Part shown: positions 42,201-54,200 of the stretch, in pieces | How the letters are laid out: each line of letters starts with the position of its first letter | How positions within the stretch are numbered: the first letter of the stretch is position 1 | From: Saccharopolyspora_C sp047200635 | Lineage (GTDB): Bacteria; Actinomycetota; Actinomycetes; Mycobacteriales; Pseudonocardiaceae | Direction of reading: 5' to 3' | NCBI RefSeq assembly: GCF_047200635.1 | Contig: NZ_JBJZOI010000029.1 | Span: 1-64,000 of the forward strand | DNA: 64,000 nt | Program-made: the position numbers and the translations under genes | The notes under the pieces: model-generated | What the model saw: only the letters and a program-made list of their open reading frames with translations | What the model was told of the DNA's origin: nothing | Databases searched by the model: none

Positions 42201-45200
42201 CGACGTCAAGCACTCGGACTCGCGGACGATGAAGTTCGGCAGCAAGGACATCCGCACGGCCGAGCGCACGGGCGGGCTGAACGCGATCGGCGGGCCCGGT
42301 TTCGGTTGGGGCAACCTCCGGGCGGTCTTCGGGCCGAACGCCGGGTTCACCCTGGGCCACTCCCACGAGCAGAACGTCAGCCGGTCCACCGAGCTCACCG
42401 AGACCGTCGACACCACCGGCGAGACCGCCCGCTACCAGCTGGGATACAAGATCCAGGTCCGCCCGCTCGGCGGCGAGCCGGTGACGCTGGACGGAATAGT
42501 GGCCGCCGACGTGCTGGGCGACCGCGGGAAGGCCGCCGAGGCCGGACTGTTCGACGGCACCCCGCTGGCCGACGCGCACCGTCCGGAGAACTTCCGTTCC
42601 GGTGAGGAGCGCACGCACTTCCTGCCGGAGTCGGTGGAGCGCGGCCACACCTTCGTCGGCGGTCTCACCGACCTGCCCGTCGGGCGCGACCTGTTCAACG
42701 GCCTGGCGGATCTGCTGCGGGACATCCCGCTGCGCGGGAAGGTGCGCCTCGACAAGAACATGTTCGTCCGGCAGTTCGACGACGAGGCCTTCGCGAAGGG
42801 CCTCTCGGCGAAGATCGCCGACGTGCTCAAGCGCGGGCGCAACCTGGCCGACCTCCTCGCCGACGAGGAAGTCGTCAAGCAGCTGGTCCCGCACATGGTC
42901 GACGGACCGCTGCACCTGCCGCTCAAGCGCGAGTCGCTCCTCAACGACTACGTGTCGGTCGTGCGGCTGTCCCTGGACACCAGCAACATCCGGGACGGTG
43001 AGCCGGTTCGGCCGGGTGGGAGCCCCGCCGGGGGCGGCGCCCGCCTGGACGGCGACGGCACCACCGGCGGCGGCCGCTCCGGGGACGCGGAGGGACGGTC
43101 CGGGGAGGCCTCCGGCAGCAACGACCGCTCCGGCAAGGACGGCTCCGGCAAGGACGGCGGTTCGAAGGACGGTGACTCGAAGGACGGCGACGCCGCCCTC
43201 AACACCAGCCGGAAGGTCAGCGACGAGACCACGATCAAGTCCGGGCGGTTCCGCAAGCGCGGCCTGATCGGCGGCATCCAGGGCAGGCTGTACGCCGCGC
43301 TGGGCATGGGCGGCTACGTCGTCAACGGCGGTTACCGAGTGGAGGGCAACCGCACCCGGCGGCGCGCGTTCGAGTTCGGCCGGGAGACCGCGGTCGAGCG
43401 CAAGCGCGGCGGCAGCATCGCACCGGACGGCAAGCTGACCGACCACGAGCTCCGCGCGTTCCGGGCGGACTTCGAGTTCAAGGCCGAGGTCCTGTCCTAC
43501 AAGCGGCCCAGCGAGGGGATGCGGCGCATCCGCCCGCAGCGGCGGGGCAGGCACGTGCCGGTCTTCCAGGAGCTCACCAAGGACTTCCCGGTCGCGCTCT
43601 CGCCGGAGGAGCGGTCCCGGCAGAAGCCGAACCCCAACGCGGTCCCCGCGATCACCAAGCGCGTCGACGCCCGCTTCGTGGTGCCGGAGAGCCTCCTCAG
43701 CGACGAGGATCCGCTGGCGGTGACGCACATGGAGGACTTCTCCCGCCCGGAAGCGCACGTCGAGCAGATCCCCGATCCGCCCGCCCCGCACCTGCTGCCC
43801 CCGGGGTCGAGCCGCAAGCTCGACGGCGCGTCGCTGGTCGGCTTCTCCGGCGGCAAGATACTGCGCGAGATGGCCACCGACCTGCTCGGCCAGGTCACCC
43901 AGAACGACCCGATCGTCCGGTTCCCGGTCCCGGAGGTCACCAGCCCGCTCGCGCACATGCTCGGCGTGGACCGCATCCAGAGCGACCCCCGGCTGTTCAG
44001 CAGGCCGCGCACCACCTCGCTGTCCTGGTCGCGGGCCCGCCGCGACCTGTCCATCGAGATGGGGACCTCGTTCAAGCCGGTGCTGGACACGGCGACCCCG
44101 GTCACCCGCAGCGAGTACGAGCAGGCCACCCGCGAGCTGACCGGCAAGGCGAGCACCGGGCGCACGACCGGCTGGAACGTCAACCACGGCGGCTACGTCG
44201 GCGCCGTGTTCATCGGGCCGATGGGCGACGGCGTGCAGACGGGCTCGCACGACGTGGACGGGCTCGGGCTCGGCGTGGTCAACCTCCAGCCCTACAGCCA
44301 CTCGCGGGCCGCGGAGAGCTCCCGCTCGATGGAGAGCGGGCAGAAGCTCACCGTCGAGACCCCGCCGGAGAAGGTGTACCTGGCGCGGGTCAAGGTGCAC
44401 GCCGGGATGGTCGCCGAGGCCACCTACAAGGGGAACTTCGACCCGCTGGAGTGGTTCCCCCGGGCTCGACCGCGGCGTCGCGGGCAGTACGTCGAGCTGC
44501 CGGAATCGCAGCTGATGTGGCTGACCAAGGAACAGCTCGACGAGCTCAGCCCCGGCCTGGCCGGCGAGCGCGGTGGTGCGGAGACCTCGGGGTCGACGAA
44601 CGCGGAAGCCGAGACCACCGACTCCTCCGGGGAGAGCCCCAGCGGCGACCGCACCGCCGAGCTGGCCGCCCCCCACCCGGAGCCCTCGCTGCCGCTGCCG
44701 TCCGCCCTGGACCCGAGCCGCGCGGTGCGGCCGTCGTTCGGCCTCGGCGGCATCATCGACCCCGTCGACCTGGTGGACCAGCTCGGCGAGATCCGCGAGA
44801 ACCTGAGCAGGGAGCTCGGCGAGGACGTCGCCGAGGCGCTGCTGCCGGACACCTCGGCGGGCAGCGCGCGCAACAACCACACCTCGCTGCAGGCACTGCT
44901 CACCGACGTGAACAACTCGGTGGAGCAGGTGCTCAACGGCGGCGAGCGCACCCAGCTGCGCTACGAGCGCCGGTTCAAGGGCAACACCTACCGGTTCACC
45001 CTGGACGCGGACTTCCAGCCCGACCGAGGCCCCGGGTCCATAGGGCACGTGGACAAGCTCAAGGTCACCAACCTGGCCACGAGCGCGCTGGAGAAGGTCC
45101 GCACTCACGGTCGGACGCTGCTGACCACGATGTTCGTGGGTCGTCTCGGGGTGCGCGCCACCGAGCTCCCGCCGAGCGACTCGCACGGCAGGCAGAACCA

Positions 45201-48200
45201 GGACAGGGGGATAGGAGCGGCGGGGGTGGGCATCACCCCGCAGATGCGGTGGGGCAACCGGAACCAGCAGCTCACCAACAAGGACGAGGTCGGCCACGAG
45301 CGCTCGGCGGAGACCAGCGGCCCCGTCGCCGAGCACGGCGGGCGGCTGCGGCTGAACCTCCGGGTCGCCCAGGGCGACAACCCGCCCACCCACGCGATCT
45401 CGGTGGACCGCCAGGTCTCGGTCACCAAGCTGGTGGAGGAGGCGCTGCCGGAGCCCGACGGCAGCCGCTACGGCCAGACCGCGCACAGCGGGGAGCTCAC
45501 CGCCGCGCAGACGACCCCGGAGGCGCTGGACACCTGGCGCGGCGAGGGCAAGTTCACGCTGCCGACCGCGGACGCGCACTGGGGCGAGCACTTCTTCGGC
45601 AACATCGAAGAGCTGGTGGCGGCGGGGCGCGGAGCGCTGGAGGATTCCCGCGCCGACCTCCCCCGGGACATCGACGACGCGCTGGCGACCGCGATCACCG
45701 TGGCCCAGTTGTTCTCCCGGCTGCCCGACCAGATGGACGGCACCTTCACGCTCCCGCTGCCGGACCTGAACCGGACGCTGGAGTTCCACGCCCGGGTCCC
45801 GGAAACCCCGAAGTTCGCCAGCACCAGCGGATCGGTGAAGTTCGAGGGCAAGACGAAGCCGAAGGACGAGCGCACCGCCCAGGTCGAGTCCGGGCACATG
45901 ATGGAGCTGCGCACGACCGAGCCCTGGGGATGGGGCGGCACCACCCAGCCCGTGGAGAAGAGCCCCTACGCGTTCGGCCAGAAGTCCGGCTACGCGGCGC
46001 GGGACCTCGTCGCGCTCTCCTCCCGAGACCCCGCCAAGCTGCTGCAGAGCGGTGAACTGCACTCGGAGGACGCGGCGCGGATGCCGATCTCCGACAAGGT
46101 CATCCACAACGAGGAGACGGTCACCAGGGCGCTGCTGAGCGGCCTGGAGTTCCGCGTGGTGGCCCGCGAAACCGGCGGCCTGCTCAACTTCGGCGAACCC
46201 AAGGTGGGCGGTCGTTCCGTCGCCTTCCGCGACGCCTTCGTCTCGCGGCTCTGGGACGACGACGCCACCGCGCGCACCGGGCACGCGATCTCGCCCGACC
46301 TGATTCAGGCCACCAAGGACCTGGCCACCAAGGGCGAGGAGTGGTCCAAGGCGGACAAGGCGCTCAAGGGAGCGCTGGAGGCCGACGGCGTCGCTGGGCC
46401 GAGCCGCACCGGGGAGACCGAGGCGGTCGCCAAGGCGCAGGCGGACGAGTCCCGGGCCCGCTCCGAGTACTCCAAGGCCAAGCGCAAGTGGGACGAGCTC
46501 ACCGCGGCCGAGCACGTCCGGGACGCGCGCACCCGCGAGGAGGCCCGGCAGAGCGAGCGCCGTGCCGAGCAGGAGCGCGCCGAGCGCATCGCCAATCCCG
46601 CCTCGCAGTACCGGCTGCCGCCGATCCGCCGCGCATCGGAGGGCGACGACCTGCTCGCGGGCTGGCAGGAGGTCGTCGAGTACGGCCTGCCGAGTTCCTC
46701 GGGCAGGACAGCGCCGTCGAGCTCCTCGGGCACGCCGGCGCTGCCGCGGATCGAGGAGGAGGTCGAGCTCTCCGACCTCAGCCCGGAGACCGGTCGGGAA
46801 AGCACCGGCAACCCGCCCGCCGAGGTCCCGGCGCCGCGCCGGGAGCGGGACGCCTCCGGCGAGGACGGGCGCGAGGGCCGCGGCGAGGACGGCGGCCGCG
46901 ACAGCTTCGACTTCGCCCGGGACCCGGAAGCGCAGAACTGGCGCCGGATGCTGGGCCTGGCGAATCCCGAGCAGGAGGCCGCGCGCGGACTCGGCGGAAC
47001 GCTGGACGAGGTCGGCCCGCTCGGCGAGCCGGTCGAGCTGGACTCGCTGCCGGGCACCGAGCGCGAGAGCGACGCCACGCCCCCCGCTCCGGAGAACCGC
47101 CCCGGCCGCCGGGTGGCGATGGGCGGGGATCCCGCTCCGCACCGCGCGCTGGTCGACGCGCTCAACGAGGCCGCCGCCGAGCACACCCGCAGCGGCCGCG
47201 AACCCGCCCCGCGCACCGAGCTGCTCGGCCCGGACGTGTTCGGACTGCGCGCTCCCGACCCGGCCCCCGACTTCCTCGCCGGGCACGACTACTCGAACCT
47301 GCCCGCGGACCGGGTCGTCAGCCTGCTGCAGTCGCTGGACATGGCGCGTCCGCAGGGGCGCCCGACGCACGCCGAGATGGCGCCCGACGCGCTCACCCCG
47401 CAGCCGGGCTCCGTGATCACCTCGCACCGCTCCCCGGCACAGCGCGAGAACTGGGCACCCAACCCGACGGAGCCGCTGCCGGAGACGTTGGAGATGCCGC
47501 GCCTGCGGCACCACGTCTGGCTGGGCGGCCCGCTCACCGGTACGGGCAAGCCGGGATTCCACCGGGGCACCATCGGTGACTTCGCTCGGGCGCACGCCGA
47601 TCAGCTGGAGACGGTGCTGTGGACCGACGTGCCGCGCTCCCAGGTCGAGCAGGCCGCCGCGCACACCGGGCCGATGAGCGCCGATCACCCGCTCGCGCAG
47701 GTCCGCGAACTGCTCGGCTGGGCGAGGTCGAACAACGTCCGCCTGGTCAACCTGGACGAGGTGTCCAGCGGGGACCGCCCGCTGCTGGGCCACGAGTTCA
47801 TCGCCAACGAGCGCGCCAAGATGACCCCGGCGGGCTACGCGGGCAGCAGCGACGTCCTGCGCCCCGCCCTGGTGCACCGGTTCGGCGGGATCTACCTGGA
47901 CGGCGACAACGCGCTGGTGGACCCGCAGAGCGTGTTCGACGTGGCGCTCACCAAGCCGGAGGCCTTCGCGCTGCACATCGATCTCGAGAAGGAGATCTTC
48001 AGCAACTCGGTGGTCGCGGCGCCGCGCCATCACCCGGCGATGGTCGCCTACCTCGATACCATGATCGGGAAGTACGAGAAGCCGTACTCCGAAGTGGTGG
48101 ACTCGAGGCTGCGCAACGCCGCACCGGAGGCCTTCGACAACCCGAAGCTCGCGATGCGGCGCCACTCGATCTGGGAGCGGACCGGCCCGGGCAACCTCGA

Positions 48201-51200
48201 AGAACTCGCCGCATCCCTGGGGCACCGGGACGTGCTGGACATGCCCGGGCTCGATGGCGTCGTGGTGCAGAGCGCCGGGTCGTGGATGTACCCGGCGACC
48301 CCGCCGCCGAGGGCGTGGGACGCGGCCGCGACGCAGCGGTTCACCCAGAACGTGATTCAGACCCTGGTGCGCGGCCTGCACAACCGGCCGGGCGAGCTGA
48401 TGCTCACCGAGGTCGGTGACGTGGTGAAGACCCACCCCGATCCAGATCTGATCTGGAACTCGGCGATCACCTTCCTGACCGAGCACCCGACCTTCGGGCC
48501 GATGATCGAGGGCGTCACCTTCGCTCGCCACGACTACGGCGAGCTCAACCAGCACGAGCTGCCCGACCACGCCGTCAGCCTGCTCAACGCCGACGAGGAC
48601 GCCGCGTACGTCCACTACGGCGAGGTCGGCCTGCCCACCCGGATCGAGAACCCCGGGGAGCGCGGGGCGGACCCGGTGTCCATGGGCGCGGACCCGATGG
48701 ACGGTCTCGTGCCGGAGGGCACCGGCACGGACCTCACCTTCGCCGACGTGCAGTTCCTGCCGCTGCCCGCGGGCAAGAGCGGGGAGTCGATCGGCGTCGC
48801 CTTCCCGCGCGGCGCGGACGAGGCCGCGTCGATGCGCAGCGCGTTCGAGAACGGCGCCGGCGACCGGTTCAAGCAGCTCTACGGGGTGCCTGCCGACGCG
48901 GACAACTACCTCGTCGCCCCGCACTTCAAGGACGGCCGCTTCACGGTCGTCGACAACGCAGGGACCACGCACCGGCTCGACCACCAGGCGATGACCAGGC
49001 TGCTGCTCAGCGCCGGTCGCCCCGGCCCGACGTGGTCGCAGAGCACCAACCTGCTGTGGTTGAGCTGCAACCTCGGCGCGCCGGAGAACTCCCGGATCGG
49101 GAACGAGCTCAACGCGCTGCTGTCCGAGGAGGTGGGCGAGCAGCGCGCGCCCGTCGGCGAGCCGGGGATGTACCCGGAAGGCGGCGTGGACCTGACCGGG
49201 AGCGCCGGGATCACCCGCCTCGGTCCGGGGGAGGAGGCCTTCCTCCCGGACTACGACCAGGTGTCCGAGCCCTCGGGTCACCGGGACGTCATGGGCGGCA
49301 CCCCGCCGCCCACCGACCCGGAGCAGCTCCGGTTGCTCGGCTCCGCGCGCGACTCGCTGGCCGCCGCCCAGCGCCACCTCGCGGTGCTGCCGCCGGACGC
49401 GCTGCCGGAGGCCCGCGCGCGGGTCGCGGCCTGGCGCCAGGCCTGGACCGGCGGCCAGGTGTCCGCGCTGGACGCGGACGGGCTGCGCTCCTTCGACCAG
49501 GCCGCCCGGGACCTCGCCGGGCAGGTCCGGGAGACCCGCTTCGAGCAGCTGATGGAGCTGCACGAGCAGGCCTCCGACCGGATCGCGGACGGCGTCGAGG
49601 AGCCGAGGTTCTACGAGAACGGCGTCCCCGGCGGCGTGAGCTCCCGGCCGGGCGTGAAGATCGGGCTGGAGCTCGAGTTCCACATCCCCGAGGACGACCC
49701 CAACGCCTTCGAGAACGTGGTCACCGAGCTCGGGACCGAGCTCGACGCGAAGGGCTACCTGGAGTGGGAGCCCGAGACCGAGCTGCGCAGCGCGGAGGAC
49801 ACCCCGTCCCAGGAGATGCACGCCCGGGGCAAGTGGGCGATGGTCGAGGAGATCTCGGGCGTCCACGAGGTCGAGGTCATCTCGCCGATCCTGCGGCTGG
49901 ACCAGCAGCCGAACATGTGGGACGACGTCGACTCGGTGCTGGACAGCATCGAGGAGAACGGCGGCAAGGCCGAGACCACCGGTGGCCACGTCAACATCAG
50001 CTTCGACCGCCCGCTCGGCGCCGCCGAGTACCTGCGGCTGGCCCAGCTGGGCAAGGCATTCGAAGCCGTGATGTACCGGCTGGGCAACTACCAGATGGGT
50101 GAGAACCAGCGGTCGCTGGGCCTGGTCGGCCCCAACCCGGTGCCGCCGGACGCCTCGAAGGTCACCACGCCCGCCGACGTGCGCGCGCTCAGCCGGGACA
50201 AGTACGACGCGATCAACTTCAGCCACGTCCGGGGCGGCCCCAGCGACCGGGTGGAGTTCCGGTTCTGGGCGGGCAGCACGAAGTCCAGCGTCTGGCAGAC
50301 GCACGTCGAGCTGAGCGCCGCGATGCTGGCGGCGGCGATGGACCCGTCGATCCAGTCGCGGCTCGACGAGATGATGAAGGACCCGGAGCTGGTCGGTGTC
50401 GGCGGCGGCTCCGGGCTGCGCAACCTGATGGACTTCCTGGAGCTGCTGCCGCTGAGCCCGGAAGCCCAGGAGCAGGCCGTTCAGCTGTTCTCGCTGAACG
50501 ACCCGTGGGTGGACACGGGGACGAACGACCTCTACTGGCGCACGCAGACCGTGAGCCTGCCCGACGGCGGTTTCTACTTCCCGCACGACGGCAACACGGT
50601 CGACGCCGCGGTCAAGATCGCCCGGAGCGTGCAGCCGCACCGCGACGCCGACGTGGTGATGGCCACCCTGGACTCCGAGTCCGGGAACGTGAAGCTCTGG
50701 AACGGCGAGACTCTCTCCGGCAAGGACTTCATCGACACCATCAGCTTCCGGCGGATGGGGTCGCGGAACGCGATCGCGCTGGCCATCAACGGTGTCGCCG
50801 GCGCTCCCTGGTTCTCGGAACTGGTGAACCACTTCGGCGATCTCGGCAAGCCGGTGCTGACCGCGACGAACTCGTTGCTCACCCCGGACGGCAGCCTCGT
50901 CGCGGCGACGATGCGGACCGGCTCGGACGGCAGGATGCGGCCCGGCCCGGATCCGGTCGGCTGGGTGGAGCACCGCCCGGGTGGTGCCCGCCCCACCGGG
51001 CAGTTCGACCTCGGGCACGCGATCGCCCAGGTCGTCGGCCCTCCCGCGCAGGCCCGGCGCCCGGACGTCGTCATGGGCGGCGACGAGGGGTCGCGACGCA
51101 CCAGCCTCGACGAGCACTTCGCGACGCAGGACCGCGCCGACGCCGACGTCCCGCCGCCTAGCAGGGGCGACGCGGTCGACGCCCGGCAGCGCGGTGGCGC

Positions 51201-54200
51201 GGACAGCGCCGCGAACGACCCGGCCGCCGTCGAGCGCGTCGTGTCCGATCTCCAGGACTCGCTCGTGGAGCGCCGGAGCGAGGCGACGCCGCTGCTCGGC
51301 GAGGACCTGTTCGGCCTGTTGAGCCCGGCCTCGACCCCGGATTTCCTGACCGGGCTGGACATCCCGGGACTGGACCCCGCCAAGCTGCCGTCGCTGCTGG
51401 ACGCGATGGACCTCACGCACGACGCGCCCTCGCGAATCACCGCCGACGGCCTGGAGAGCCGCCCGGACCAGGTGATCTCCGTGCCCGTCCCGGAGGAGCG
51501 GCGCAACGCTTGGGCGCCCGCCGACGGACTTCCCCCGCTGCCCGAGACCCTCGATCTGCCCAAGCTCCAGCACTCGATCTGGATGGGCAGCCCCGTGCAG
51601 GCCGCGACGAGGTCGGCGGAGGTCTTCCAGAACTACGGCTCGGCGTCCTCCCGCTTCGACGGGACCTCGGTGCTGTGGACGGACATCCCGCGTGCCGAGT
51701 TCGAGGCGGCCCGCAACTCGGAACCGCCCGCCGATGGCTCCCCCGACCCGCACGCGGGGACCCGGGAGATGCTCGGCTGGGCGCGCGACAACCGCGTCCG
51801 TCTGATCAACTTTGACGAGTACTTCCACGAGGGCAACCCGCTGCCGCTGCAGGGTTACTTCAACAGCGAGGGCCTGCGGATGTCGGGCCCCGGCTGGGCG
51901 GCCAAGAGCGACATCGGCCGGTTCGCGCTGCTGCGCGAGCTCGGCGGTTTCTACACCGACGGCGACAACCGGGTTGGCGACCTGTCCCGGGCCGAGGAGA
52001 TGGTGCGCACCCAGGAAGGGTGGGCGTGGCTGTCGGAGTCCTCCAGCAAGATGGACAACGCGGCCTACGGAATGCCGCGCAGGCACCCCGCCGCCGAGGT
52101 GATGCTCGAGCTCATGGGGGAGCGCCTCGGCGCGAACCAGGAGGAGCTCTACGGGGCGCGCAACGCCGACGCCCCCAAGGAGTTCTTCCGCGAGAACAAG
52201 ATGCGTCTGCGGCTCAACTCGCTGATGATGCGCACCGGGCCGGACCTGCTGTTCCAGCTGGCCGAACGGCTCGGTTACGAGAACGGCCACGGCATCCCTC
52301 GGATCCGCACCGTCCAGGTCATGTCCGCCGAGAGCTGGCTGTCCGGTCCCGAGCGCCCGCCTGCGCTGCTGGACGGTCCGGAGGCCACCGCGGACCTGAC
52401 CCGCAAGGTCGTGCAGACGTTGGTCCGCGACATGCACAACCGCGAGGGCGACCTGCGGCTGACCCGGTTGAAGTCTGCGTTGAGCAAGCACGCCGATCCT
52501 GACCTGGTGCTCACCAGCGCTCTCCGCTTCATCGCGGGACACCCCGACCTGGCCGGACAGGTCCGGTCGATCACCACCACGGCCTGGGACCGCGGCGAGT
52601 TCAGCGAGGTGCCGATCCCGCAGGCGGCTCGCGATGCCTTCGTCCTCTCCGAGACCGGCCGGCAGCAGTGGCTCGCGGAGTTCCTGACCCACGCCGTCGC
52701 GCGCGGCACCGCCGACGCGGACCTCGCCGCGCGCGCTGAGGAGGGCTGGCGCGCGTCCGACGCGGAGCTGATCGAGCGGGCGGGCGACCTCTACGGTCTG
52801 GACCGGCCGATCCGGGAGGACCTCGACCTGGTCACGGCCCTGGATCGGCTCGCCGAGCCCGAGCCCTTCCAGCCCCGTCCGGGCGCGGACGCGCTGTTGC
52901 GGCTGGCCGACGAGATCGACATCCCGGCCGGGCCCCGTGAGGAGCGGTTGGCCTCGTTGCTCGACTTCGCCCGGCGCAACGAGGACGCGCTGCTCACCCG
53001 TCAGGACTTCTTCAACGCCCCGCGCGACCAGGGGCCGAGCTTCGCCGAGCCCCAGTGGCGCGAGCCCCAGTGGGATCAGCCGAGCCGGGACTCCGACTCC
53101 GACTCCGATGACGGCCTCTTCCAGCGTCCGCCCGCCGCGCGGCGTGGCTCGGACTCCGACTCCGATGACGGCCTCTTCCAGCGTCCGCCCGCCGCGCGGC
53201 GTGGCTCGGACTCCGACTCCGATGACGGCCTCTTCCAGCGTCCGCCGGATCGTGCGGGTTCGGGTGCGTCGGCGCGGCGGGATTCGGATTCGGACTCCGA
53301 CGACGGCCTGTTCCAGCGTCCGCCGGGGCGCGTGGTCATGGGCGGCGACGACGTCGTGATGACCGATGTGCCCGGGGCGCCGCGGGACGAGCGCGCCCGG
53401 CTCGCCTCCGAGCTCGACGACACCGTGGCGCAGGTGCGGCGGCACCTCGACTCGATGCCCGCCGACGTGGTGCCGCGGCTGCGCGAGCGCGCCGAGCTGT
53501 GGACCGACGCGGCGGACCAGGGCGCCTTCCGCGCCGCGGCCGCCGAGCAGTTGCGTCCCCGGCTGGACGAGGCGCGGCAGCTGCTGCGCAACGTCCGGAC
53601 CCAGCGCACCGCGCTGCTCGCGCAGCAGTTCTACGACGCCCGCCGCGCCGCCGCCGAAGGCGAATCCCCGGTGGAGTTCCACCTGTTCGGCGTCGAGGGC
53701 GGCCAGTCCTCCCGTGCGGACGCGCGGCTCGGGTTCGAGGTCGAGGTCGAGTTCAAGGGCGCCTCCGCCGCGTCCGAGATCGCGGAGCTCGGGCTGTCGC
53801 TGCAGGAGCAGGGCACGACCTACCACTCGCAGCCGACGAGGAAGGTCGACACCGCCGAAGCGCACGCCGCGGACAAGTGGGCGTTGGTCGAGGAACCCGA
53901 CCTCGAGCACGGCGTCGAGCTGGTGTCGCCGATCATCCGCCCCGGTGACGAGGAGGCGATGCCCTGGGCCGACCTGCAGGACATGCTGGAGACCGTCCGG
54001 GACAACGGCGGTGCGGCCGGGAGCAAGACCGGCGGGCACATCAACGTCAGCTTCGAGGGCCGGGTGCTCACGCCCTCCGAGTACGTGCGGCTGGCGCAGC
54101 TCACCAAGGCCTTCGAATCCACGCTGTACCGGCTGGGCAACCACCCGGGCGACGTCGGGCACCGCAACACCTTCCAGGTGGGGCCGAACCCGCTGCCGAT

